From the NCBI RefSeq assembly GCF_041729615.1, contig NZ_CP154874.1, forward strand, positions 3,455,501 to 3,519,500: DNA of 64,000 nucleotides, read 5' to 3'. The notes under the pieces were generated by a model. The model searched no databases, had not been told where the DNA came from, and saw nothing but the letters and a program-made list of their open reading frames with translations. Made by a program: the position numbers and the translations under genes. The number at the start of each line of letters is the position of its first letter. Position 1 is the stretch's first letter. Positions 27,787-37,384 of the stretch are shown piece by piece. Origin of the DNA: Pseudomonas alcaligenes (GTDB lineage: Bacteria > Pseudomonadota > Gammaproteobacteria > Pseudomonadales > Pseudomonadaceae).

Positions 27787-29217
27787 TCAGCGCAGCATCT
27801 TGTCGATGGCGCGCTGCTCTTCCTGGAGTTCCTGCTGGCGTGCATCGATGCGCGAGGCCAGGGGGAAGTTACTGCTGGCCCTGCGCTTGGCCAGGTCGAG
27901 CTGCTCCAGAGCCTGGTCGTAATCACCGACCAGGGCGAAGAACTCGGCGCGCGCCTGGTGCAGGCCAATGATATTGCCGGTCTGGCCGCGCACTTCGGCG
28001 ACCTGGTACCAGATGTCCGGGTCGTTGCCGCGCTGCTTGAGCAGTTCGTCGAGGGCGACCTCGGCGTCCTTGTGCCGGTTCTGCTTGAGCAGCAGGTCGA
28101 TGCGCGCCTGCTCCAGCGGGTAGTTCTCGGGATACAGGCCGCGCAGGCGCTCGATGCGCTGGCCGGCCTCGGTCGTACGGTTGGCGGCGACATCCAGTTC
28201 GATCATCGCCAGGTTGTAGTGCAGGTCGTTGGGCGCCTTGAGCAGCAGTGCATTGAGTTCGCTGCGTGCCTCGTCCAGTCGGCCGCCCTTGATCTGCGCG
28301 ATGGCCAGGCCGTAGCGCGCGGCGTCCAGCTGCTGGTTGCTGTCGAGCATGGCGCGGAAGCGTTTGGCGGCAATACCCGGGGTCTCTTCGAAGATCAGCT
28401 GTACGCGGGCGCGCATCAGCTGGTACTCCAGGCTGTCCGAGCGGCCCTGGGCGGGGAATTGTTCGGCGCGGTTGCGGGTGTCGGCCACGCGCGACTCGGT
28501 CACCGGGTGGGTGAGCAGGAACTCCGGCGGCTTCGAATCGTAGCGGTACTGACGCATCAGGCGCTCGAACATGCTCGGCATGGCGCGTGGATCGTAGCCG
28601 GCACGCTCCAGGTTAAGCAGGCCGATGCGGTCGGCCTCCTGCTCGTTCTGCCGGGAGAAGCGCCGCTGTTCCTGAATGGCGGCAGCCTGAGCGCCCATGA
28701 TGGTGGCGATGCCGGCATCGCCGGCGCCCGCGGCGGCGGCGACTATGCCGGCGAGCATGGCAGCCATCACCGGTACCTGCATGCGCTTCTGCGCTTCGAC
28801 CCCGCGGGCGAAGTGGCGCTGCGAAAGGTGCGCCAGTTCGTGGGCCATCACCGAGGCGTACTCGGCTTCGGTCTGGGCGTGCAGCAGCAGGCCGCCGTTG
28901 ACCCCGACTATTCCGCCGGGGGCGGCGAAGGCGTTGATCTGCGGGCTGTTGAGCAGGACGAACTCCAGGCGCCGATCCTCCAGCTGGCTGGTTTCGGCCA
29001 GGCGATAGACGCTGCTTTCCACGTAGTCCTTGAGTTGCGGGTCGGACAGCTGGTCGATCTGACCACGCAGGATGCTCAGCCAGGCGCGGCCGAGACGATG
29101 TTCCTGTTCGGGCGAGAAGATCGAGGAGCTGGCGTCGCCCAGCGAAGGCAGGTCGCTGGCGCCGACGGGCAGGGCGAGGCAGGCGAGGGCGAGCAGGGTG
29201 GGGCGCAGAAGATTCAT
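27787..29217 (-). CDS. bepA: BepA-like M48 metalloprotease/chaperone
   Basis: This 476-residue periplasmic protein has a signal peptide (about 1-20), an M48 zinc protease domain with HELAH (H126, E127, H130) and the downstream glutamate in NEQEADRIGL, and C-terminal TPR repeats (about 300-470). BepA (YfgC) assists or degrades stalled outer-membrane proteins at the BAM complex, which fits bamC lying nearby. It converges on nadA. Confidence 0.9.
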   Translation of the reverse strand: MNLLRPTLLALACLALPVGASDLPSLGDASSSIFSPEQEHRLGRAWLSILRGQIDQLSDPQLKDYVESSVYRLAETSQLEDRRLEFVLLNSPQINAFAAPGGIVGVNGGLLLHAQTEAEYASVMAHELAHLSQRHFARGVEAQKRMQVPVMAAMLAGIVAAAAGAGDAGIATIMGAQAAAIQEQRRFSRQNEQEADRIGLLNLERAGYDPRAMPSMFERLMRQYRYDSKPPEFLLTHPVTESRVADTRNRAEQFPAQGRSDSLEYQLMRARVQLIFEETPGIAAKRFRAMLDSNQQLDAARYGLAIAQIKGGRLDEARSELNALLLKAPNDLHYNLAMIELDVAANRTTEAGQRIERLRGLYPENYPLEQARIDLLLKQNRHKDAEVALDELLKQRGNDPDIWYQVAEVRGQTGNIIGLHQARAEFFALVGDYDQALEQLDLAKRRASSNFPLASRIDARQQELQEEQRAIDKMLR

Positions 29218-29317
29218 GCACGAGGCTCTGGCGTGGGCAAAGCCGTTACTCTAGCCGGCCAGGCCGGCCGCTGGCCAGGCTTGTGCGGTATCCTTGCCGG
29301 CCTGCGAGGAGATGCCC

Positions 29318-29557
29318 ATGACCGAGATGCCCACCTGCGATGCCGAACTGGATGCCAGTGGCCTGAACTGCCCGCTGCCCCTGCTCAAGGCCAAGCTGGA
29401 GCTCAATCGCCTGCCCAGCGGCGCGGTGCTCAAGGTGATCGCTACCGATGCCGGCTCGCAGCGCGATTTCCGCGCCTTCGCCCGCCTGGCCGGGCACGCC
29501 CTGCTGCGCGAGGAAGAGGAAGACGGCGTGTTCCGCTACTGGTTGCAGAAGGCCTGA
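29318..29557 (+). CDS. TusA-family sulfur-carrier protein
   Basis: This 79-residue protein has the TusA signature LDASGLNCPLPLLKAKLEL with the sulfur-carrying C18. In P. aeruginosa the syntenic gene PA1006 encodes a TusA-like protein needed for molybdenum cofactor work and biofilm growth. I use the ATG at 29318, 7 bases after GAGGA; an ATG two codons earlier and one three codons later are in frame. Confidence 0.88.
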   Translation: MTEMPTCDAELDASGLNCPLPLLKAKLELNRLPSGAVLKVIATDAGSQRDFRAFARLAGHALLREEEEDGVFRYWLQKA

Positions 29558-29599
29558 TGGTGCTGCAATGAACAAGGGCCGCGTTTGCGGCCCTTGTCG

Positions 29600-30073
29600 T
29601 CATCCCTGGTGCAGCGCCTGCGCGGCTGCCAGCACCTCGTCCACGTGCCCCGGCACTTTCACGCCACGCCATTCGCGGCGCAGCACGCCCTCGGCGTCGA
29701 TCAGGAAGGTGCTGCGGTCGATCCCCAGGTATTCCTTGCCGTACAGCTTCTTCGGCTTGATCACGTCGAACAGCTGGCAGAGCGCCTCGTCCTTGTCGCT
29801 GATCAGCTCGAAGGGGAAATCCTGCTTGCACTTGAAGTTCTCGTGGGACTTCATGCCATCGCGCGAGACGCCGAAGATCACCGTGTTGGCGGCCTGGAAG
29901 GCGGCATGCTGGTCGCGGAAGCCCTGGCCCTCGGTGGTGCAGCCCGGGGTGCTGTCCTTGGGATAGAAATAGATCACCACCTGGCGGCCCTTGAGCGCGC
30001 TCAGGGAGACCTGCTGGCCGCTGGTGGCGGCGGCGCTGAAGTCGGCGACGGGGTGGTCGAGGGAGACGGCCAT
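29600..30073 (-). CDS. bcp: Peroxiredoxin Bcp/PrxQ type
   Basis: This 157-residue thioredoxin-fold peroxidase has the peroxidatic C45 in TPGCTTEG. The resolving cysteine expected at position 50 in E. coli Bcp is Gln here. C82 and C99 are present and could resolve, or the enzyme may act as a 1-Cys type. It reduces peroxides in the cytoplasm. It is 10 bases downstream of gcvR on the same strand, so they are likely one operon. Confidence 0.93.
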   Translation of the reverse strand: MAVSLDHPVADFSAAATSGQQVSLSALKGRQVVIYFYPKDSTPGCTTEGQGFRDQHAAFQAANTVIFGVSRDGMKSHENFKCKQDFPFELISDKDEALCQLFDVIKPKKLYGKEYLGIDRSTFLIDAEGVLRREWRGVKVPGHVDEVLAAAQALHQG

Positions 30074-30083
30074 CGTTAGCTCC

Positions 30084-30641
30084 TTACGGGTTCTGCGGGC
30101 GCCAGGGTTCGATCAGGGCGTCCAGGTTGAGAGCGTCGGCGAAGTCGAGGAACTGGTCGCGCAACCAGCTGATCTGCGTGCCCGGCGGCAGGGTCACGGT
30201 CAGGGTGGCGTTGAGCAGGGTGCCGCCGGTCTGCGGTGCCTGGTAGGTGTCGCAGGTGATGTTCTCCAGCTCGACGCGGTGGTCGCTGAAGAACTGGCAC
30301 AGCTCGTTGAGGATGTCCGGGCGGTAGGCGCAGCTGACGTAGGCGACGTAGGGCAGGGCGTTGGGGCGCACGTCGAGGGCGCCACTACGCACCATGTTGA
30401 CATTGAAGTCGTGGCGCTTGGCCAGTGCTGGCAGGGCACCTTCCAGGCGGGCCAGGGCATCCCAGCTGCCGCTGACCTGCAGCACCAGGGCGCTGTATTC
30501 GCCGTGGCGGGTCAGGCGGCTGCTGACGACACCACAGCGGTTCTCCTGGCTGGCCCGGCAGAGCACGCTGGTCAGCTCCATGGGGTTGGCGCCGAGGGCA
30601 CTGATGACGAGGAATTGTTCGCGAACCTGGGGGGTGGACAT
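30084..30641 (-). CDS. gcvR: GcvR-like ACT-domain regulator
   Basis: This 185-residue protein has two ACT domains (about 8-80 and 92-175), as in the glycine cleavage repressor GcvR; the second contains SCAYRPDILNELCQFFSDHRVELENI. GcvR acts by binding glycine and the activator GcvA. No GcvA is visible here. The ATG at 30641 has AGGAA 7 bases upstream. The open frame upstream overlaps divergent dapA and is not coding. Confidence 0.85.
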   Translation of the reverse strand: MSTPQVREQFLVISALGANPMELTSVLCRASQENRCGVVSSRLTRHGEYSALVLQVSGSWDALARLEGALPALAKRHDFNVNMVRSGALDVRPNALPYVAYVSCAYRPDILNELCQFFSDHRVELENITCDTYQAPQTGGTLLNATLTVTLPPGTQISWLRDQFLDFADALNLDALIEPWRPQNP

Positions 30642-30798
30642 GCAGCTTTCCTGAAACGATGGGCGCCCGGCGCAACGCGGCGCCAAACAAAGGGGGAAGG
30701 GTAGCGAAAAGCGCCGCTCAGGGGAATGCTGCGGCGGTTGTGCAACACCGGAGCCGCCAGTACCATTACGGCTCTCTTTTTCCGGCAGGAGCGGTTGC

Positions 30799-31677
30799 AT
30801 GATTTCGGGCAGTATGGTGGCACTGGTCACGCCCATGGACGCACAAGGCGGTCTGGACTGGGACGCCCTGAGCAAACTGGTCGACTTCCACCTGCAGGAA
30901 GGCACCAACGCCATTGTCGCCGTCGGCACCACCGGCGAGTCCGCCACCCTGGATGTCCACGAGCACGTGGAAGTCATCCGCCGCGTGGTCGACCAGGTGG
31001 CCGGGCGCATCCCGGTGATCGCCGGTACCGGCGCCAACAGCACCCGCGAAGCCGTCGAGCTGACCCAGAATGCCAAGAGCGTCGGCGCCGACGCCTGCCT
31101 GCTGGTCACCCCCTACTACAACAAGCCGACCCAGGAAGGCCTGTACCAGCACTTCCGCCACATCGCCGAGGCGGTGGCGATTCCGCAGATCCTCTACAAC
31201 GTGCCGGGCCGCACCGCCTGCGACATGCTGCCGGAAACCGTCGAGCGCCTGGCCAAGGTGGCCAACATCATCGGCATCAAGGAAGCCACCGGCGACCTGC
31301 AGCGCGGCCAGGACATCCTCGACCGCGTCAGCGCCGACTTCCTGGTCTATTCCGGTGACGATGCCACCGCCGTCGAGCTGATGCTGATGGGCGGCAAGGG
31401 CAACATCTCGGTGACCGCCAACGTCGCGCCGCGCGCCATGGCCGAGTTGTGCGCCGCTGCCATGCGCGGCGATGCCGATACCGCCCGCGCCATCAACGAG
31501 CGCCTGATGCCGCTGCACAAGAACCTGTTCATCGAATCCAACCCGATCCCGGTGAAGTGGGCCCTGCACGAGATGGGCATGATGCAGGACGGCATCCGCC
31601 TGCCGCTGACCTGGCTCAGCCCGCGCTGTCACGAACCGCTGCGTCAGGCCATGCGCCAGTCCGGCGTCCTGGCTTAA
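30799..31677 (+). CDS. dapA: 4-hydroxy-tetrahydrodipicolinate synthase
   Basis: This 292-residue TIM-barrel aldolase has the Schiff-base lysine K161 ([10 protein letters not shown]), Y133 and R138 (LYNVPGRTA) and the GTTGE loop (43-47). It condenses pyruvate with aspartate semialdehyde, the first step to lysine and diaminopimelate. It is followed by bamC 17 bases on, the standard dapA-bamC pair. AGGAGC precedes the ATG. Confidence 0.97.
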   Translation: MISGSMVALVTPMDAQGGLDWDALSKLVDFHLQEGTNAIVAVGTTGESATLDVHEHVEVIRRVVDQVAGRIPVIAGTGANSTREAVELTQNAKSVGADACLLVTPYYNKPTQEGLYQHFRHIAEAVAIPQILYNVPGRTACDMLPETVERLAKVANIIGIKEATGDLQRGQDILDRVSADFLVYSGDDATAVELMLMGGKGNISVTANVAPRAMAELCAAAMRGDADTARAINERLMPLHKNLFIESNPIPVKWALHEMGMMQDGIRLPLTWLSPRCHEPLRQAMRQSGVLA

Positions 31678-31694
31678 TTGAGGAAGCATTACGC

Positions 31695-32810
31695 ATGAAG
31701 CGACTGGCTGGACTCTCCGCCCTTGCCCTGATCATCTCCAGCACCAGCGGTTGCGGCTGGCTGTGGGGCGACGAAGGCTACTTCCGTGACCGCTCCACCG
31801 ACTACCTGGAAGCGCGCCAGACCGCGGCCATGCAGATGCCGGCCAATGTCGACGCCAAGCGCATCGACCCGCTGCTGCCGGTGCCCGCGCACATCGCCAC
31901 CAGCACCGCCACTCCGCAGGAGTTCGAAGTGCCGCGCCCGCAGGCCATTGGCGTGAGCGGCGCGGCCAGCGAGTTCAGCCTGCAGAAGAGCGGCGACTCG
32001 CGCTGGCTGGTGGCCCAGCGCAGCCCGGCGGAAGTCTGGCCGGTGGCCCGCGCCTACTTCGAGAACAACGGCTTCCGCATCGCCGAGGAACGTCCGCAGA
32101 CTGGCGAGTTCGTCACCGAGTGGCAGACCCCGGCCGAGCTGGCCCCGTCCATGGGGCGCCGCGTCGGCAGCCTGCTGTCCGACAGCGACAACCAGGTGCG
32201 CGCCCGCGTGCGCATCGAACCGGGCGTGGTGCGTGGTACCAGCGAGGTGTTCGTCGCCAGCGTCGAGCGCGAAGAGGGCAGTAGTGCCGATGTGGCCTTC
32301 CCGGCGCGCACCGGCATCGCCAGCCTCGAGGCCTCGCTGCTCGATGGCATGCTCGACGACCTGAGCAGTACCGCCGAGCACGGCTCCGTCTCTCTGCTGG
32401 CCGCGCGCAACTACGATGCGCCGAGCCGTGTCAGCCTGACCCAGGACGGCGCCGGCAACCCGGTGCTCAACCTCAGCACCGACTTCGATCGCGCCTGGTC
32501 CAGTGTCGGTCGCGCCCTGGAGCTGGCCGATGTGCGCGTCGACGACATCAACCGCAGCCTCGGCGTGTACTACGTCAACCTGGCCGAGGGCGCCAAGAAG
32601 CCGGAAGAAGAGAAGGGCTTCATCAGCGGCCTGTTCGGCAGCGAGCCGACCAAGGAAGAGATCGACGCCCGCGCCGAGCGCTACCAGGTGCGCCTGACCA
32701 GCAATGCCGGCGGCGACGTGCAGGTCTCGGTGGAGAAGGACATCAACACCGTGGCACCGGAAGACGTGGCCCGCCGCGTGCTGACCCTGATCCAGGAAAA
32801 CCTCGGCTGA
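31695..32810 (+). CDS. bamC: Outer-membrane assembly lipoprotein BamC
   Basis: This 371-residue lipoprotein has its lipobox ending SSTSGC (C20), an unstructured segment that in E. coli binds BamD, and two helix-grip domains. It is an accessory subunit of the BAM complex. Start at the ATG at 31695 with GAGGAAG upstream; the frame upstream is inside dapA. Confidence 0.92.
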   Translation: MKRLAGLSALALIISSTSGCGWLWGDEGYFRDRSTDYLEARQTAAMQMPANVDAKRIDPLLPVPAHIATSTATPQEFEVPRPQAIGVSGAASEFSLQKSGDSRWLVAQRSPAEVWPVARAYFENNGFRIAEERPQTGEFVTEWQTPAELAPSMGRRVGSLLSDSDNQVRARVRIEPGVVRGTSEVFVASVEREEGSSADVAFPARTGIASLEASLLDGMLDDLSSTAEHGSVSLLAARNYDAPSRVSLTQDGAGNPVLNLSTDFDRAWSSVGRALELADVRVDDINRSLGVYYVNLAEGAKKPEEEKGFISGLFGSEPTKEEIDARAERYQVRLTSNAGGDVQVSVEKDINTVAPEDVARRVLTLIQENLG

Positions 32811-32848
32811 TCGGTGCCGGCCACGCGCCGGCCATGCAGCGAATCGAT

Positions 32849-32880
32849 AGGCGAAACCCGGTGGGTTTCGCCTGTTTCGT
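32849..32880 (+). terminator. Terminator after bamC
   Basis: A perfect 11-bp stem (32849-32859 with 32863-32873), loop GGT, then GTTTCGTTTG. It sits 31 bases before purC. Confidence 0.75.
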
Positions 32881-32903
32881 TTGAACCAGGCGGAAAACTC
32901 GAC

Positions 32904-33773
32904 ATGACCACTCCCTCTACCCTGAGCCTGAAGAAGATCTACTCCGGCAAGGTCCGCGACCTCTATGAGATCGATGCCAAGCGCATGCTGATGGTCGCCA
33001 GCGATCGCCTGTCGGCCTTCGATGTCATCCTCGAGGAGCCGATCCCGGAGAAGGGCAAGATTCTCACCGCCATCTCCAATTTCTGGTTCGACAAGCTCAA
33101 GGACCTGGTGCCCAACCACTTCACCGGCGACCAGGTCGAGGACGTGGTGCCGGCCGCCGAGCTGCCGCTGGTGGCGGGCCGTGCGGTGGTCGCCAAGCGC
33201 CTCAAGCCGGTGCCCGTGGAGGCCATCGTGCGCGGCTATATCGTCGGCTCCGGCTGGAAGGAATACCAGAAGAGCGGCACCGTCTGCGGTATCCAGCTGC
33301 CGGCCGGCCTGAAGGAGGCGGCCAAGCTGCCGCAACCGATCTTCACCCCCTCGACCAAGGCCGCCGTCGGCGACCACGACGAGAACATCAGCTTCGCCCA
33401 GTGCGAGGCCATCATCGGCGCCGAGCTGGCGGCCAAGGTGCGCGACACCGCCATCGCCCTGTACAGCGCGGCGGTCGAGTACGCGGCCACCCGCGGCATC
33501 ATCATCGCTGACACCAAGTTCGAGTTCGGCCTGGACGAGGACGGTACCCTGACCCTGATGGACGAGGCGCTGACCCCCGACTCCAGCCGCTTCTGGCCGG
33601 CCGACAGCTACGCCGAAGGCAGCAACCCGCCGAGCTTCGACAAGCAGTTCGTGCGCGACTGGCTGGAGTCCACCGGCTGGAACAAGCAGCCGCCGGCTCC
33701 GGCCGTGCCGGCCGACGTCGCGCAGAAGACCGCCGACAAGTACCGCGAGGCGCTGACCCGCCTGACCCAGTGA
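32904..33773 (+). CDS. purC: SAICAR synthetase, long form
   Basis: This 289-residue enzyme has the SAICAR synthetase motifs [14 protein letters not shown] start ([12 protein letters not shown]), [27 protein letters not shown] and [12 protein letters not shown]. It ligates aspartate to CAIR in purine synthesis. Length and sequence match the long class (yeast Ade1-like, also in many alpha- and beta-proteobacteria) rather than the roughly 236-residue PurC I know from this locus in P. aeruginosa. The gene is otherwise at the syntenic place before tRNA-Ser. Confidence 0.94.
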   Translation: MTTPSTLSLKKIYSGKVRDLYEIDAKRMLMVASDRLSAFDVILEEPIPEKGKILTAISNFWFDKLKDLVPNHFTGDQVEDVVPAAELPLVAGRAVVAKRLKPVPVEAIVRGYIVGSGWKEYQKSGTVCGIQLPAGLKEAAKLPQPIFTPSTKAAVGDHDENISFAQCEAIIGAELAAKVRDTAIALYSAAVEYAATRGIIIADTKFEFGLDEDGTLTLMDEALTPDSSRFWPADSYAEGSNPPSFDKQFVRDWLESTGWNKQPPAPAVPADVAQKTADKYREALTRLTQ

Positions 33774-33793
33774 GACGTGGTCGCGTGAAGGAA

Positions 33794-33816
33794 GGGGAGC
33801 CTTGGCTCCCCTTTTT
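33794..33816 (+). terminator. Terminator of purC
   Basis: An 8-bp stem (33794-33801 with 33804-33811) followed by TTTTT. Confidence 0.9.
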
Positions 33817-33898
33817 CATACGCACGGCGCAAGCGCCTGATCGGCCAAGAAAAATTGCTGGACTAAAGGCCCTCAGCTGGTATCATGCGCACCGCTTT

Positions 33899-33988
33899 GG
33901 GAAGATGCCGGAGTGGTCGAACGGGACGGATTCGAAATCCGTTGTGTCAGCAATGGCACCTAGGGTTCAAATCCCTATCTTCCCGCCA
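33899..33988 (+). tRNA. tRNA-Ser (anticodon CGA), phage integration site
   Basis: A 90-base tRNA with a long variable arm: acceptor GGGAAGA pairs with TCTTCCC, anticodon loop ATTCGAAAT with CGA, encoded CCA. Its last 28 bases are part of the attL repeat, so the 3' end present now came from the phage and keeps the tRNA intact. Confidence 0.97.
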
Positions 33989-33989
33989 T
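33961..33989 (+). repeat. attL, 29-bp direct repeat
   Basis: Identical to 50476-50504; it spans the T arm to CCA of tRNA-Ser plus one base. Flanking bases differ on both sides. Confidence 0.93.
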
Positions 33990-34000
33990 ATCCAAAGCCT

Positions 34001-34035
34001 AAGCCCCTGAAATTCCTAGAGTTTCGGGGGCTTTT
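34001..34035 (+). terminator. tRNA-Ser terminator, phage-borne copy
   Basis: A 12-bp stem with one mismatch (34001-34012 with 34022-34033), loop of nine, then TTTTGCTTTT. It closely resembles the native terminator after attR at 50512. Confidence 0.85.
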
Positions 34036-34112
34036 GCTTTTCTGGGGCTGTTGCTGTCGATAAAGTGTCGAAGACCGAGTGATTGACTTGATATCAAGGC
34101 AAGGGATGTGCA

Positions 34113-35030
34113 GTGATTAACAGCTTCTTTCTGATTGTCTTTCTTTCTTTGACACTTCTCGCTATCTCCTTTGTGGAGCAAGTTTTAGTGGCATCCGGCG
34201 GTGTTTCTATCTCTGATCGCCTGCAAAATCACTTTTTAAAGTTAAAACTAGATGACAAGGTGGCTCATCTAATCATCGCTGGACTGGTAATCCTTTTTTT
34301 CGCTTTTGGTGTGTGCGCGGATATCGGGCTGAAATTTGAGCCTGAGTGGGTTCTGTTGATTGTCTCTTTGTTTGGTGGTGGCGCAGTATATATTGTGCTT
34401 AAAGATCGAGCGATGAGGGGCTTTATTAAGGATAATAAGTATCTCGTTGGGTGGGGCTCTGCTTTGGTTGCTCTCTTAGTTAATAATGTTGCCAGAGCGG
34501 TTACTGATGGTGAAATAGCTGATGCTGTTAGTTTTGAGGCAGGTAATTTCCCGGTTGCCCAGGGCTTTGTCTCTATAGTCGTTACCTTGTTTGTATGGGT
34601 TCTGGCGCTGTCGCTTATAGCGATCATTGCATACGTGCTGGCGGCTGTTGTCCTTCTCATCGGGAAAAATATGGATGGAATGGGTAGTTCTGCAAGATTT
34701 TGCGGCCCTGGATTAAAAAAGCACAGAAAGAAGCAGGCTGCTCTTAAAACTATACGCCTTGCTGCAATAATGTTGGGAAGTATTGTCTATGGGTATATCG
34801 CTCCTGAGGCAATAGAGAGAATGTCCTCGGCTCCTTGGTTTGGGCGTTTAATAAATAGTTTGATAGTTTTCTCCTCATATCATCTGAAGCCTGATATTTG
34901 TGGATTGAGCAACATGGGAGAGGGCGTTTGGGTGGCTCAAATACGTTATAAGTGGGCCTCGGTCGCGATTCCTGATAAGGACGATGGCTATGTGTTTGTG
35001 ATTAAGAACTGTCCGGTAAGAGTGAACTAA
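34113..35030 (+). CDS. AT-rich multi-pass membrane protein, unknown
   Basis: I do not recognise this 305-residue protein. It has about six hydrophobic helices (roughly 5-25, 50-70, 78-97, 110-128, 150-185, 210-232) and a C-terminal soluble tail of about 60 residues. Base composition is far lower in GC than the phage core or chromosome. It is convergent with the integrase, overlapping its last 4 bases, and lies just inside attL, a usual place for phage cargo such as superinfection-exclusion or abortive-infection membrane proteins. That role is only inferred from place and topology. Confidence 0.75.
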   Translation: MINSFFLIVFLSLTLLAISFVEQVLVASGGVSISDRLQNHFLKLKLDDKVAHLIIAGLVILFFAFGVCADIGLKFEPEWVLLIVSLFGGGAVYIVLKDRAMRGFIKDNKYLVGWGSALVALLVNNVARAVTDGEIADAVSFEAGNFPVAQGFVSIVVTLFVWVLALSLIAIIAYVLAAVVLLIGKNMDGMGSSARFCGPGLKKHRKKQAALKTIRLAAIMLGSIVYGYIAPEAIERMSSAPWFGRLINSLIVFSSYHLKPDICGLSNMGEGVWVAQIRYKWASVAIPDKDDGYVFVIKNCPVRVN

Positions 35031-36031
35031 TTTACTAGCTTGAGTATGTTTTCTCTAACTGGATTGAAAGCAACTGCATCTTGTAAGTGGCCCGGCGCCA
35101 AGTGTGCATAGCGCATGGTCATAGCAAGGGACGTATGTCCGAGGATTTTCTGCAGGGTCAGGATGTTCCCGCCGTTCATGATGAAATGACTGGCGAAGGT
35201 GTGCCGAAGCACATGCGAGGACTGACCGGCAGGAACCGGTAAGCCAGATGCGCCCATTGTCTTGTCGAAGCTGTTGATGCAGTTCGAGAAGGGGCCGTGT
35301 TCCTTGAAGTGCTGCTGAATCCTGGCCTCCAGCTCCTGGGCAATCGGTATCGAGCGACTGCGCTTGCCCTTGGTATTAACGAAGGTGATCAGCTGATTGC
35401 GTACCCGCTCGGGCGTCAGGCCCTGAGCTTCTCCCCAACGTGCTCCTGTTGCCAGGCAGATCGCCGCGATCATGGCGACGTGGGGTGTCTTACAACGCTT
35501 GTGGATGGCCTCAAACAAAACCTTGATCTGGTCATTGGTCAGGTAGGTCAGCTCCTTTTCCTGAAGGCGTAGCGGGCGGACCCTGGCCAGTGGATTGGGG
35601 TAGTCGATTTCCCCGAGCTGATGCAGCACGTTGAAGACAGACCGCAGGTAGCCGAGCCTGTTGTTCAGGGTTTTCGGATTGGCGCCGGCTTTGAGTGCTT
35701 GGGTGCGATACTCGGCGTATTCATTGCCGGTCATCTTGATGGCTACCGGATCGCCCAGGGTCTTAGCCAGCTCATCCAGTAAGCGCCGGCGTGCTTCCCC
35801 ATCCGCCAGGGTGTAGGCGTGCAGGGTGGCCCAGCGGTCGATCAGCTCAGAGAGACGGCGCTTGTCCTTGGGCTTGGGGGACCAATCCGGGGTGTCGATC
35901 ACCTTGGCCCTGCAGGTCGCTTCGAAGCGCAGCGCCTCAGCCTTGGTTTTGACCGTCTTGCGGAAGCGCTTTCCCTTGATGGGCTCTATATCGACCTTCC
36001 AGCGTCCGTTGGGTAGTTGCTCGATTGCCAT
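35027..36031 (-). CDS. Tyrosine integrase of the prophage
   Basis: This 334-residue phage integrase has an N-terminal arm/core-binding part (1-160) and a catalytic domain with R198 (TGARWGEA), H273-x-x-R276 (HVLRH), H299 (LGHT) and nucleophile Y308 (MRYAHL). It integrates the phage at the 3' end of tRNA-Ser. I start it at the ATG at 36031, which overlaps the rep stop by one base (TGATG). Pf phages carry the integrase in this same place after the replication gene. Confidence 0.95.
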   Translation of the reverse strand: MAIEQLPNGRWKVDIEPIKGKRFRKTVKTKAEALRFEATCRAKVIDTPDWSPKPKDKRRLSELIDRWATLHAYTLADGEARRRLLDELAKTLGDPVAIKMTGNEYAEYRTQALKAGANPKTLNNRLGYLRSVFNVLHQLGEIDYPNPLARVRPLRLQEKELTYLTNDQIKVLFEAIHKRCKTPHVAMIAAICLATGARWGEAQGLTPERVRNQLITFVNTKGKRSRSIPIAQELEARIQQHFKEHGPFSNCINSFDKTMGASGLPVPAGQSSHVLRHTFASHFIMNGGNILTLQKILGHTSLAMTMRYAHLAPGHLQDAVAFNPVRENILKLVN

Positions 36032-37308
36032 CAGACAGCCCGTCCCCAGCGCACATGCCGCTCTTCGAGCAGATTCTTGATGTGCTTGTAGATGTCGAAC
36101 TCGGTCAGGTCCTTGGCGGCGTAGTGGTCGCGGATGACCGGCCAGCATTCCCATTCTTTCAGCCGGTCAAACGCCTTTTTTGCGCCCACCCGTTCCCTTG
36201 CCAGCAAGCTGACGAAGTTTCCCAGGAAGAGCTCGACGTTCTTCCCGGAAAAGCCGCGAGCGGTCTTGTAATGGCGCTTGTAGTGGGTGTCCTCGAGCAG
36301 CGAATCGGCGGCAATATCGACACGCACATCGTCACGAATCAGCGTCCAGATCGGCTCATATCTGCCGGGACGGGATTGCAGGCGGAACTGAGTCAGGCCA
36401 TAGCGCCAGAGGCCGTCGAGGTGGCTGGAGAAGGCCGCGAAGGTGCGCGTGTCGATCAGGGCGCCGGTGCGCACGTCCACTGAGCCGCTGGCGAACTGCT
36501 GGATGATGGAATGGTGATAGCGCAGCTCGATACGCCAGACGTCCTGGGCCGGGTTGTAGTTGTCCGGGTCCCCCTCGTCGAAGCTGTCACGACGACGCCA
36601 GACGCCTTCCCAATAGTCGAGCTTGTCCGTGGCCCTGGCTTGCTCGGTCTTGTTGTAGATACAGAGCTGAATGCCACCGGCAGAGCCGAACATGGAGGTT
36701 TCCCCGCGACCGTAGACGCTGGCTTTAGTGGCCCAGGAAATCTCATTGATGCCCGATATGTCGCGATGGGTGCGCGCGCGGCAGTGCATGCGCGCCATCA
36801 GATCGGCAGGCGGTTGCCAGCCTTGCAGGTCCAACGCTAGATGCACCGCGCATTGGTTGGTTTCCACATGGGTGAGGACTTCGCGGGCGTAGTAGTCGAG
36901 ACGGGCTTGCAGACGCTCGGGACTCAGTGCGTCCAGGGCATGGGGTGACACCTCGATTTTCAGGTGGGGGCCGATGACGTCCAGCTTAGCGTTGAAGTTC
37001 TTTACCAGCAGGACGAAGCCCAGGTCGGCGTTCTGCAGCTTGTACTGGTAACCGGAGTCACGCCCGACGCGACCGGAGTGCCAGCGCTGGCCGGCGAAAT
37101 CGACAATGGTTCCGGGCTTCTCGAACAGCGCCATGATCTCGGGGCGGATCAGTCCCCGGTACAGCTGGCGGACCGTATCGACGCCGCAGCGCAGCAGACG
37201 GACTTTCGAGAGGTCAGTGAGTACAGCGGTTTTGTCATCGAAAAACAGGCGTCCGGTCGCGGACTCGTTGAACTCGTTATCGACTCGCAGTTGATCCTTA
37301 ACGCTCAT
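36031..37308 (-). CDS. Inovirus replication initiation protein
   Basis: This 425-residue protein occupies the place of the Pf replication protein (PA0727-like), between the Zot-like gene and the integrase. I see no textbook HUH motif by eye; recognition rests on overall resemblance to phage/plasmid replication initiators (segments such as LKIEVSPHALDALSPERLQARLDYY) and position. It would nick double-stranded phage DNA to start rolling-circle replication. GGAG lies 8 bases before the ATG. Confidence 0.8.
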   Translation of the reverse strand: MSVKDQLRVDNEFNESATGRLFFDDKTAVLTDLSKVRLLRCGVDTVRQLYRGLIRPEIMALFEKPGTIVDFAGQRWHSGRVGRDSGYQYKLQNADLGFVLLVKNFNAKLDVIGPHLKIEVSPHALDALSPERLQARLDYYAREVLTHVETNQCAVHLALDLQGWQPPADLMARMHCRARTHRDISGINEISWATKASVYGRGETSMFGSAGGIQLCIYNKTEQARATDKLDYWEGVWRRRDSFDEGDPDNYNPAQDVWRIELRYHHSIIQQFASGSVDVRTGALIDTRTFAAFSSHLDGLWRYGLTQFRLQSRPGRYEPIWTLIRDDVRVDIAADSLLEDTHYKRHYKTARGFSGKNVELFLGNFVSLLARERVGAKKAFDRLKEWECWPVIRDHYAAKDLTEFDIYKHIKNLLEERHVRWGRAV

Positions 37309-37384
37309 GCTGTTCGCTCCAAATAGCTACGAATTGAAACTCGGTTAATCGGTTTATCTGACGTGTTACAGGGACGTCCCGCGC

